NCBI GenBank assembly: GCA_027186245.1
Contig: CP114483.1
Span: 19,550,220 to 19,614,219 of the forward strand
From: Coriaria nepalensis
Lineage: Eukaryota > Streptophyta > Magnoliopsida > Cucurbitales > Coriariaceae
DNA: 64,000 nt
Direction: 5' to 3'
The notes below the pieces were generated by a model. It worked only from the letters and a program-made list of their open reading frames with translations, was not told the DNA's origin and searched no databases. Made by a program: the position numbers and the translations under genes. This document shows, piece by piece, positions 25,124 to 36,550 of the stretch; the first letter of the stretch is position 1; each line of letters begins with the position of its first letter.

Positions 25124-27369
25124 GTTGTATTCAATAGATTAATTGCAGGTTATGTAAGAAAATCATTTTTGAAGGGCAAAAATATAATTCGTTCGAATTC
25201 CTTTATAATGATTTAATGACTAGAAGAGCCTCAATGACATGATTTTAATGCTAAGTAAATGTATAGTTTCCTTCAGTAGATCAACTGCAAGTTATGCACG
25301 AAAGTCATGTTTAAAAGGTGAATTTCGTCTGAAGTGATTTAGAATGATTTAATGAGTAAAAGAGATGCAATAATATGACTTTAACACTAGAAAAATGCAT
25401 AGTTTCCTTCAGTAGATCAATTGCAAGTTATGCATGAAAGTCGTGTTTTAAATGCGAAAATAGAACTAGTTCGAAGTGCTTTCAAACAATTTAATGATCT
25501 GAAAAGAGTGAATAATATGCTCTTTAAGGCTAAAATAATGCATTGTTGTATTCAATAGATTAATTGCAGGTTATGTAAGAAAATCATTTTTGAAGGGCAA
25601 AAATATAATTCGTTCGAATTCCTTTATAATGATTTAATGACTAGAAGAGCCTCAATGACATGATTTTAATGCTAAGTAAATGTATAGTTGCCTTCAGTAG
25701 ATCAACTGCAAGTTATGCACGAAAGTCATGTTTAAAAGGTGAATTTCGTCTGAAGTGATTTAGAATGATTTAATGAGTAAAAGAGATGCAATAATATGAC
25801 TTTAACACTAAAACAATGTGTAGTTGCCTTTAGTAGATCAATTGCAAGTCATGCATGAAAGTCGTGTTTTAAATGCGAAAATAGAATTAGTTCGAAGTCT
25901 TTCCGAACAATTTAATGATCTAAAAAGACTGAATGATATGCTCTTTAAGGCTAAAATAATGCATTGTTGTATTCAATAGATTAATTGCAGGTTATGTAAG
26001 AAAATCATTTTTGAAGGGCAAAAATATAATTCGTTCGAATTCATTTATAATGATTTAATGACTAGAAGAGCCTCAATGACATGATTTTAATGCTAAGTAA
26101 ATGTATAGTTGCCTTCAGTAGATCAACTGCAAGTTATGCACGAAAGTCATGTTTAAAAGGTGAATTTCGTCTGAAGTGATTTAGAATGATTTAATGAGTA
26201 AAAGAGATGCAATAATATGACTTTAACACTAAAAAAATGTGTAGTTGCCTTCTGTAGATCAATTGCAAGTCATGCATGAAATTCGTGTTTTAAATGCAAA
26301 AATAGAATTAGTTCGAAGTGCTTCCGAACAATTTAATGATCTAAAAAGACTGAATGATATGCTCTTTAAGGCTAAAATAATTCATTGTTGTATTCAATAG
26401 ATTAATTGCAGGTTATGTAAGAAAATCATTTTTGAAGGGCAAAAATGTAATTCGTTCGAATTCATTTATAATGATTTAATGACTAGAAGAGCCTCAATGA
26501 CATGATTTTAACGCTAAGTAAATTTATAGTTGCCTTCAATAGATCAACTGCAAGTTATGCACGAAAGTCAAGTTTAAAGGTGAATTTCATCTGAAGTGAT
26601 TTAGAATGATTTAATGAGTAAAAGAGATGCAATAATATGACTTTAACACTAAAAAAATGTGTAGTTGCCTTCAGTAGATCAATTGCAAGTCATGCATGAA
26701 AGCCGTGTTTTAAATGCGAAAATAGAACTAGTTCGAAGTGCTTTCAAACAATTTAATGATCTGAAAAGAGTGAATAATATGCTCTTTAAGGCTAAAATAA
26801 TGCATTGTTGTATTCAATAGATTAATTGCAGGTTATGTAAGAAAATCATTTTTGAAGGGCAAAAATATAATTCGTTCGAATTCATTTATAATAATTTAAT
26901 GACTAGAAGAGCCTCAATGACATGATTTTAATGCTAAGTAAATGTATAGTTGCCTTCAGTAGATCAACTGCAAGTTATGCACGAAAGTCATGTTTAAAAG
27001 GTGAATTTCATCTGAAGTGATTTAGAATGATTTAACGAGTAAAAGAGATGCAATAATATGACTTTAACACTAAAAAAATGTGTAGTTGCCTTCAGTAGAT
27101 CAATTGCAAGTCATGCATGAAAGTCGTGTTTGAAATGCGAAAATAGAACTAGTTCGAAGTGCTTTCAAACAATTTAATGATCTGAAAAGAGTGAATAATA
27201 TGCTCTTTAAGGCTAAAATAATGCATTGTTGTATTCAATAGATTAATTGCAGGTTATGTAAGAAAATCATTTTTGAAGGGCAAAAATATAATTCGTTCGA
27301 ATTCATTTATAATGATTTAATGACTAGAAGAGCCTCAATGACATGATTTTAATGCTAAGTAAATGTATA

Positions 27370-30312
27370 GTTGCCTTCAGTAGATCAGCTGCAAGTTATG
27401 CACCAAAGTCATGTTGAAAAGGTGAATTTCGTCTGAAGTGATTTAGAATGATTTAAGGAGTAAAAGAGATGCAATAATATGACTTTAACACTAAAAAAAT
27501 GTGTAGCTGCCTTCGGTAGATCAATTGCAAGTCATGCATGAAATTCGTGTTTTAAATGCGAAAATAGAATTAGTTCGAAGTGCTTCCGAACAATTTAATG
27601 ATCTAAAAAGACTGAATGATATGCTCTTTAAGGCTAAAATAATTCATTGTTGTATTCAATAGATTAATTGCAGGTTATGTAAGAAAATCATTTCTGAAGG
27701 GCAAAAATGTAATTCGTTCAAATTCATTTATAATGATTTAATGACTAGAAGAGCCTCAATGACATGATTTTAACGCTAAGTAAATTTATAGTTGCCTTCA
27801 ATAGATCAACTGCAAGTTATGCACGAAAGTCAAGTTTAAAAGGTGAATTTCGTCTGAAGTGATTTAGAATGATTTAATGAGTAAAAGAGATGCAACAATA
27901 TGACTTGAACACTAAAAAAATGTGTAGTTGCCTTCAGTAGATCAATTGCAAGTCATGCATGAAAGTCGTGTTTTAAATGCGAAAATAGAACTAGTTCGAA
28001 GTGCTTTCAAACAATTTAATGATCTGAAAAGAGTGAATAATATGCTCTTTAAGGCTAAAATAATGCATTGTTGTATTCAATAGATTAATTGCAGGTTATG
28101 TAAGAAAATCATTTTTGAAGGGCAAAAATATAATTCGTTCGAATTCATTTATAATGATTGAATGACTAGAAGAGCCTCAATGACATGATTTTAATAAGTA
28201 AATGTATAGTTGCCTTCAGTAGATCAACTGCAAGTTATGCACGAAAGTCATGTTTAAAAGGTGAATTTCGTCTTAAGTGATTTAGAATGATTTAATGAGT
28301 AAAGAGATGCAATAATATGACTTTAACACTAAAAAAATGTGTAGTGGCCTTCAGTAGATCAATTGCAAGTCATGCATGAAATTCGTGTTTTAAATGCGAA
28401 AATAGAATTAGTTCGAAGTGCTTCCGAACAATTTAATGATCTAAAAAGACTGAATGATATGCTCTTTAAGGCTAAAATAATTCATTGTTGTATTCAATAG
28501 ATTAATTGCAGGTTATGTAAGAAAATCATTTTTGAAGGGCAAAAATATAATTCGTTCGAATTCATTTATAATGATTTAATGACTAGAAGAGCCTCAATGA
28601 CATGATTTTAATGCTAAGTAAATGTATAGTTGCCTTCAGTAGATCAACTGCAAGTTATGTACGAAAGTCATGTTTAAAAGGTGAATTTCATCTGAAGTGA
28701 TTTAGAATGATTTAATGAGTAAAAGAGATGCAATAATATGACTTTAACACTAAAAAAATGCATAGTTTCCTTCAGTAGATCAATTGCAAGTCATGCATGA
28801 AAGTCGTGTTTTAAATGCGAAAATAGAACTAGTTCGAAGTGCTTTCAAACAATTTAATGATCTGAAAAGAGTGAATAATATGCTCTTTAAGGCTAAAATA
28901 ATGCATTGTTGTATTCAATAGATTAATTGCAGGTTATGTAAGAAAATCATTTTTGAAGGGCAAAAATATAATTCGTTCGAATTCATTTATAATGATTTAA
29001 TGACTAGAAGAGCCTCAATGACATGATTTTAATGCTAAGTAAATGTATAGTTGCCTTCAGTAGATCAGCTGCAAGTTATGCACCAAAGTCATGTTGAAAA
29101 GGTGAATTTCGTCTGAAGTGATTTAGAATGATGTAATGAGTAAAAGAGATGCAATAATATGAATTTAACACTAAGAAAATGTGTAGTTGCCTTCAGTAGA
29201 TCAATTGCAAGTCATGCATGAAAGTCGTGTTTTAAATGCGAAAATAGAACCAGTTCTAAGTGCTTTCAAACAATTTAATGATCTGAAAAGAGTGAATAAT
29301 ATGCTCTTTAACGCTAAAATAATGCATTGTTGTATTCAATAGATTAATTGCAGGTTATGTAAGAAAATCATTTTTGAAGGGCAAAAATATAATTCGTTCG
29401 AATTCATTTATAATGATTTAATGACTAGAAGAGCCTCAATGACATGATTTTAATGCTAAGTAAATGTATAGTTGCCTTCAGTAGATCAACTGCAAGTTAT
29501 GCACGAAAGTCATGTTTAAAAGGTGAATTTCGTCTGAAGTGATTTAGAATGATTTAATGAGTAAAAGAGATGCAATAATATGACTTTAACACTAAAACAA
29601 TGTGTAGTTGCCTTCAGTAGATCAATTGCAAGTCATGCATGAAAGTCGTGTTTTAAATGCGAAAATAGAATTAGTTCGAAGTGCTTCCGAACAATTTAAT
29701 GATCTAAAAAGACTGAATGATATGCTCTTTAAGGCTAAAATAATGCATTGTTGTATTCAATACATTAATTGCAGGTTATGTAAGAAAATCAATTTTGAAG
29801 GGCAAAAATATAATTCGTCCGAATTCATTTATAATGATTTAATGACTAGAAGAGCCTCAATGACATGATTTTAACGCTAAGTAAATGTATAGTTGCCTTC
29901 AATAGATCAACTGCAAGTTATGCACGAAAGTCAAGTTTAAAAGGTGAATTTCGTCTGAAGTGATTTAGAATGATTTAATGAGTAAAAGAGATGCAATAAT
30001 ATGACTTTAACACTAAAAAAATGCATAATTGCCTTCCGTAGATCAATTGCAAGTCATGCATGAAAGTCGTGTTTTAAATGCGAAAATAGAATTAGTTCGA
30101 AGTGTTTCCGAACAATTTAATGATCTCAAAAGACTGAATGATATGCTCTTTAAGGCTAAAATAATGCATTGTTGTATTCAATAGATTAATTGCAGGTTAT
30201 GTAAGAAAATCATTTTTGAAGGGCAAAAATATAATTCGTTCGAATTCATTTATAATGATTTAATGACTAGAAGAGCCTCAATGACATGATTTTAATGCTA
30301 AGTAAATGTATA
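27370..30312 (+). repeat. Seven-unit tandem duplication (2943 bp), copy 1
   Basis: Units start at 27370, 27791, 28209, 28629, 29050, 29471 and 29892. The block is repeated immediately at 30313-33255. Marker variants are CACCAAAGTCATGTTG, AGCTGCCTTCGGTAG, CATTTCTGAAGG, GATTGAATGAC, a 3-base deletion in the C at 28070 (TTTTAATAAG), a one-base deletion in the A at 28209 (GTAAAGAG), CCAGTTCTAAG and TTTAACGCTAAAA. All are present in both copies at the same offsets, and I found no difference where I compared the two base by base. Inference: a very recent duplication. Confidence 0.93.
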
Positions 30313-33255
30313 GTTGCCTTCAGTAGATCAGCTGCAAGTTATGCACCAAAGTCATGTTGAAAAGGTGAATTTCGTCTGAAGTGATTTAGAATGATTTAAG
30401 GAGTAAAAGAGATGCAATAATATGACTTTAACACTAAAAAAATGTGTAGCTGCCTTCGGTAGATCAATTGCAAGTCATGCATGAAATTCGTGTTTTAAAT
30501 GCGAAAATAGAATTAGTTCGAAGTGCTTCCGAACAATTTAATGATCTAAAAAGACTGAATGATATGCTCTTTAAGGCTAAAATAATTCATTGTTGTATTC
30601 AATAGATTAATTGCAGGTTATGTAAGAAAATCATTTCTGAAGGGCAAAAATGTAATTCGTTCAAATTCATTTATAATGATTTAATGACTAGAAGAGCCTC
30701 AATGACATGATTTTAACGCTAAGTAAATTTATAGTTGCCTTCAATAGATCAACTGCAAGTTATGCACGAAAGTCAAGTTTAAAAGGTGAATTTCGTCTGA
30801 AGTGATTTAGAATGATTTAATGAGTAAAAGAGATGCAACAATATGACTTGAACACTAAAAAAATGTGTAGTTGCCTTCAGTAGATCAATTGCAAGTCATG
30901 CATGAAAGTCGTGTTTTAAATGCGAAAATAGAACTAGTTCGAAGTGCTTTCAAACAATTTAATGATCTGAAAAGAGTGAATAATATGCTCTTTAAGGCTA
31001 AAATAATGCATTGTTGTATTCAATAGATTAATTGCAGGTTATGTAAGAAAATCATTTTTGAAGGGCAAAAATATAATTCGTTCGAATTCATTTATAATGA
31101 TTGAATGACTAGAAGAGCCTCAATGACATGATTTTAATAAGTAAATGTATAGTTGCCTTCAGTAGATCAACTGCAAGTTATGCACGAAAGTCATGTTTAA
31201 AAGGTGAATTTCGTCTTAAGTGATTTAGAATGATTTAATGAGTAAAGAGATGCAATAATATGACTTTAACACTAAAAAAATGTGTAGTGGCCTTCAGTAG
31301 ATCAATTGCAAGTCATGCATGAAATTCGTGTTTTAAATGCGAAAATAGAATTAGTTCGAAGTGCTTCCGAACAATTTAATGATCTAAAAAGACTGAATGA
31401 TATGCTCTTTAAGGCTAAAATAATTCATTGTTGTATTCAATAGATTAATTGCAGGTTATGTAAGAAAATCATTTTTGAAGGGCAAAAATATAATTCGTTC
31501 GAATTCATTTATAATGATTTAATGACTAGAAGAGCCTCAATGACATGATTTTAATGCTAAGTAAATGTATAGTTGCCTTCAGTAGATCAACTGCAAGTTA
31601 TGTACGAAAGTCATGTTTAAAAGGTGAATTTCATCTGAAGTGATTTAGAATGATTTAATGAGTAAAAGAGATGCAATAATATGACTTTAACACTAAAAAA
31701 ATGCATAGTTTCCTTCAGTAGATCAATTGCAAGTCATGCATGAAAGTCGTGTTTTAAATGCGAAAATAGAACTAGTTCGAAGTGCTTTCAAACAATTTAA
31801 TGATCTGAAAAGAGTGAATAATATGCTCTTTAAGGCTAAAATAATGCATTGTTGTATTCAATAGATTAATTGCAGGTTATGTAAGAAAATCATTTTTGAA
31901 GGGCAAAAATATAATTCGTTCGAATTCATTTATAATGATTTAATGACTAGAAGAGCCTCAATGACATGATTTTAATGCTAAGTAAATGTATAGTTGCCTT
32001 CAGTAGATCAGCTGCAAGTTATGCACCAAAGTCATGTTGAAAAGGTGAATTTCGTCTGAAGTGATTTAGAATGATGTAATGAGTAAAAGAGATGCAATAA
32101 TATGAATTTAACACTAAGAAAATGTGTAGTTGCCTTCAGTAGATCAATTGCAAGTCATGCATGAAAGTCGTGTTTTAAATGCGAAAATAGAACCAGTTCT
32201 AAGTGCTTTCAAACAATTTAATGATCTGAAAAGAGTGAATAATATGCTCTTTAACGCTAAAATAATGCATTGTTGTATTCAATAGATTAATTGCAGGTTA
32301 TGTAAGAAAATCATTTTTGAAGGGCAAAAATATAATTCGTTCGAATTCATTTATAATGATTTAATGACTAGAAGAGCCTCAATGACATGATTTTAATGCT
32401 AAGTAAATGTATAGTTGCCTTCAGTAGATCAACTGCAAGTTATGCACGAAAGTCATGTTTAAAAGGTGAATTTCGTCTGAAGTGATTTAGAATGATTTAA
32501 TGAGTAAAAGAGATGCAATAATATGACTTTAACACTAAAACAATGTGTAGTTGCCTTCAGTAGATCAATTGCAAGTCATGCATGAAAGTCGTGTTTTAAA
32601 TGCGAAAATAGAATTAGTTCGAAGTGCTTCCGAACAATTTAATGATCTAAAAAGACTGAATGATATGCTCTTTAAGGCTAAAATAATGCATTGTTGTATT
32701 CAATACATTAATTGCAGGTTATGTAAGAAAATCAATTTTGAAGGGCAAAAATATAATTCGTCCGAATTCATTTATAATGATTTAATGACTAGAAGAGCCT
32801 CAATGACATGATTTTAACGCTAAGTAAATGTATAGTTGCCTTCAATAGATCAACTGCAAGTTATGCACGAAAGTCAAGTTTAAAAGGTGAATTTCGTCTG
32901 AAGTGATTTAGAATGATTTAATGAGTAAAAGAGATGCAATAATATGACTTTAACACTAAAAAAATGCATAATTGCCTTCCGTAGATCAATTGCAAGTCAT
33001 GCATGAAAGTCGTGTTTTAAATGCGAAAATAGAATTAGTTCGAAGTGTTTCCGAACAATTTAATGATCTCAAAAGACTGAATGATATGCTCTTTAAGGCT
33101 AAAATAATGCATTGTTGTATTCAATAGATTAATTGCAGGTTATGTAAGAAAATCATTTTTGAAGGGCAAAAATATAATTCGTTCGAATTCATTTATAATG
33201 ATTTAATGACTAGAAGAGCCTCAATGACATGATTTTAATGCTAAGTAAATGTATA
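30313..33255 (+). repeat. Seven-unit tandem duplication (2943 bp), copy 2
   Basis: Units start at 30313, 30734, 31152, 31572, 31993, 32414 and 32835. Every marker of copy 1, including both small deletions, recurs exactly 2943 bp later. At 33256 the sequence stops following the block (CAACTGC rather than CAGCTGC, and GAAAGTAATG), so the block is present twice, not three times. An assembly artefact is an alternative explanation for two apparently identical copies. Confidence 0.93.
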
Positions 33256-34233
33256 GTTGCCTTCAGTAGATCAACTGCAAGTTATGCACGAAAGTAATGT
33301 TTAAAAGGTGAATTTCGTCTGAAGTGATTTAGAATGATTTAATGAGTAAAAGAGATGCAATAATATGACTTTAACACTAAAAAAATGCATAATTGCCTTC
33401 CGTAGATCAATTGCAAGTCATGCATGAAAGTCGTGTTTTAAATGCGAAAATAGAATTAGTTCGAAGTGTTTCCGAACAATTTAATGATCTCAAAAGACTG
33501 AATGATATGCTCTTTAAGGCTAAAATAATGCATTGTTGTATTCAATAGATTAATTGCAGGTTATGTAAGAAAATCATTTTTGAAGGGCAAAAATATAATT
33601 CGTTCGAATTCATTTATAATGATTTAATGACTAGAAGAGCCTCAATGACATGATTTTAATGCTAAGTAAATGTATAGTTGCCTTCAGTAGATCAACTGCA
33701 AGTTATGCACGAAAGTAATGTTTAAAAGGTGAATTTCGTCTGAAGTGATTTAGAATGATTTAATGAGTAAAAGAGATGCAATAATATGACTTTAACACTA
33801 AAAAAATGTGTAGTTGCCTTCAGTAGATCAATTGCAAGTCATGCATGAAATTCGTGTTTTAAATGCGAAAATAGAATTAGTTCGAAGTGCTTCCGAACGA
33901 TTTAATAATCTAAAAAGGCTGAATGATATGCTCTTTAAGGCTAAAATAATGCATTGTTGTATTCAATAGATTAATTGCAGGTTATGTAAGAAAATCATTT
34001 GTGAAGGGCAAAAATATAATTCGTTCGAATTCATTTATAATGATTTAATGACTAGAAGAGCCTCAATGACATGATTTTAACGCTAAGTAAATGTATAGTT
34101 TCCTTCAGTAGATCAACTGCAAGTTATGCACGAAAGTCATGTTTAAAAGGTGAATTTCGTCTGACGTGATTTAGAATGATTTAATGAGTAAAAGAGATGC
34201 AATAGTAGGACTTTAACACAAAAAAAATGTGTA

Positions 34234-34342
34234 GTTGCCTTCAGTAGATCAATTGCAAGTCATGCATGAAAGTCGTGTTTTAAACAATTTAATGATCTGA
34301 AAAGAGTGAATAATATGCTCTTTAAGGCTAAAATAATGCATT
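34234..34342 (+). repeat. B subunit with 34-bp deletion (unit 80)
   Basis: The same deletion as at 23012, with the junction at 34284/34285, about 11 kb from the first cluster. Confidence 0.95.
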
Positions 34343-34620
34343 GTTGTATTCAATAGATTAATTGCAGGTTATGTAAGAAAATCATGTTTGAAGGGCAAAA
34401 ATATAATTCGTTCGAATTCATTTATAATGATTTAATGACTAGAAGAGCCTCAATGACATGATTTTAATGCTAAGTAAATGTATAGTTGCCTTCAGTAGAT
34501 CAACTGCAAGTTATGCACGAAAGTCATGTTTAAAAGGTGAATTTCATCTGAAGTGATTTAGAATGATTTAATGAGTAAAAGAGATGCAATAATATGACTT
34601 TAACACTAAAAAAATGTGTA

Positions 34621-34729
34621 GTTGCCTTCAGTAGATCAATTGCAAGTCATGCATGAAAGTCGTGTTTTAAACAATTTAATGATCTGAAAAGAGTGAATAA
34701 TATGCTCTTTAAGGCTAAAATAATGCATT
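34621..34729 (+). repeat. B subunit with 34-bp deletion (unit 81)
   Basis: The same deletion, with the junction at 34671/34672. It forms the third adjacent pair with unit 80. Confidence 0.95.
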
Positions 34730-35849
34730 GTTGTATTCAATAGATTAATTGCAGGTTATGTAAGAAAATCATGTTTGAAGGGCAAAAATATAATTCGTTC
34801 GAATTCATTTATAATGATTTAATGACTAGAAGAGCCTCAATGACATGATTTTAATGCTAAGTAAATGTATAGTTGCCTTCAGTAGATCAACTGCAAGTTA
34901 TGCACGAAAGTCATGTTTAAAAGGTGAATTTCATCTGAAGTGATTTAGAATGATTTAATGAGTAAAAGAGATGCAATAATATGACTTTAACACTAAAAAA
35001 ATGTGTAGTTGCCTTCAGTAGATCAATTGCAAGTCATGCATGAAAGTCGTGTTTTAAATGCGAAAATAGAACTAGTTCGAAGTGCTTTCAAACAATTTAA
35101 TGATCTGAAAAGAGTGAATAATATGCTCTTTAAGGCTAAAATAATGCATTGTTGTATTCAATAGATTAATTGCAGGTTATGTAAGAAAATCATTTTTGAA
35201 GGGCAAAAATATAATTCGTTCGAATTCATTTATAATGATTTAATGACTAGAAGAGCCTCAATGACATGATTTTAATGCTAAGTAAACGTATAGTTGCCTT
35301 CAGTAGATCAACTGCAAGTTATGCACGAAAGTCATGTTTAAAAGGTGAATTTCGTCTGAAGTGATTTAGAATGATTTAATGAGTAAAAGAGATGCAATAA
35401 TATGACTTTAACACAAAAAAAATGTGTAGTTGCCTTCAGTAGATCAATTGCAAGTCATGCATGAAAGTCGTGTTTTAAATGCGAAAATAGAACTAGTTCG
35501 AAGTGCTTTCAAACAATTTAATGATCTGAAAAGAGTGAATAATATGCTCTTTAAGGATAAAATAATGCATTGTTGTATTCAATAGATTAATTGCAGGTTA
35601 TGTAAGAAAATCATTTTTGAAGGGCAAAAATATAATTCGTTCGAATTCATTTATAATGATTTAATGACTAGAAGAGCCTCAATGACACGATTTTAATGCT
35701 AAGTAAACGTATAGTTGCCTTCAGTAGATCAACTGCAAGTTATGCACGAAAGTCATGTTTAAAAGGTGAATTTCATCTGAAGTGATTCAGAATGATTTAA
35801 TGAGTAAAAGAGATGCAATTATATCACTTTAACACTAAAAAAATGCATA

Positions 35850-35987
35850 GTTTCCTTCAGTAGATCAATTGCAAGTTATGCATGAAAGTCGTGTTTTAAA
35901 TGCGAAAATAGAATTAGTTCGAAGTGCTTTCGAACAATTTAATGATCTAAAAAGACTGAATGATATGTAAGGCTAAAATAATGCATT
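35850..35987 (+). repeat. B subunit (B3) with 5-bp deletion, copy 1
   Basis: GATATGCTCTTTAAGGC has become GATATGTAAGGC, a 5-bp loss at 35967/35968, giving a 138-bp B. The following C has GGGCCAAAATA in place of GGGCAAAAATA. Both marks recur together at 43844, showing that the two regions are copies. Confidence 0.93.
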
Positions 35988-36550
35988 GTTGTATTCAATA
36001 GATTAATTGCAGGTTATGTAAGAAAATCATTTTTGAAGGGCCAAAATATAATTCGTTCGAATTCATTTATAATGATTTAATGACTAGAAGAGCCTCAATG
36101 ACATGATTTTAATGCTAAGTAAATGTATAGTTGCCTTCAGTAGATCAACTGCAAGTTATGCACGAAAGTCATGTTTAAAAGGTGAATTTCGTCTGAAGTG
36201 ATTTAGAATGATTTAATGAGTAAAAGAGATGCAATAATATGACTTTAACACAAAAAAAATGTGTAGTTGCCTTCAGTAGATCAATTGCAAGTCATGCATG
36301 AAAGTCGTGTTTTAAATGCGAAAATAGAACTAGTTCGAAGTGCTTTCAAACAATTTAATGATCTGAAAAGAGTGAATAATATGCTCTTTAAGGCTAAAAT
36401 AATGCATTGTTGTATTCAATAGATTAATTGCAGGTTATGTAAGAAAATCATTTTTGAAGGGCAAAAATATAATTCGTTCGAATTCATTTATAATGATTTA
36501 ATGACTAGAAGAGCCTCAATGACATGATTTTAATGCTAAGTAAATGTATA

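Larger units (their letters stand above)
19933..27369 (+). repeat. Array segment, units 46-63 (transition zone)
   Basis: Eighteen ABC units start at 19933, 20354, 20775, 21196, 21616, 22037, 22455, 22876, 23263, 23650, 24071, 24492, 24879, 25266, 25687, 26108, 26529 and 26949. The B1 type becomes dominant here and B3 thins out. Indels: the A at 21196 is one base short, the A at 22037 lacks TAG at its end (133 bp), the A at 26529 is one base short, and four B subunits have a 34-bp deletion. No gene is visible. Confidence 0.95.
33256..36550 (+). repeat. Array segment, units 78-85
   Basis: Eight ABC units start at 33256, 33677, 34098, 34485, 34872, 35293, 35714 and 36130. The A subunits at 33256 and 33677 share GAAAGTAATG, and the B subunits at 32971 and 33392 share CCTTCCGTAG, so one 421-bp unit has been duplicated in tandem. 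The segment has two 34-bp-deleted B subunits (34234 and 34621) and one B with a 5-bp deletion (35850). No gene is visible. Confidence 0.95.

Noticed and set aside
29608..29868. Repeated open reading frames of 65-86 codons (also at 5365, 7882, 32551, 37530, 40898, 45103, 48875 and 53507)
   Set aside because: They are the satellite itself read through B and C, open only where the C-subunit TAG is changed by one base. Most need a TTG start, none extends beyond one unit, and I recognise no domain in the translation.
27370..33255. Composite transposon or segmental gene duplication
   Set aside because: The duplicated block has no terminal repeats, target-site duplication or coding sequence. Its length is seven repeat units less eight... 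bases of small deletions (four per copy), as unequal crossing-over would give.
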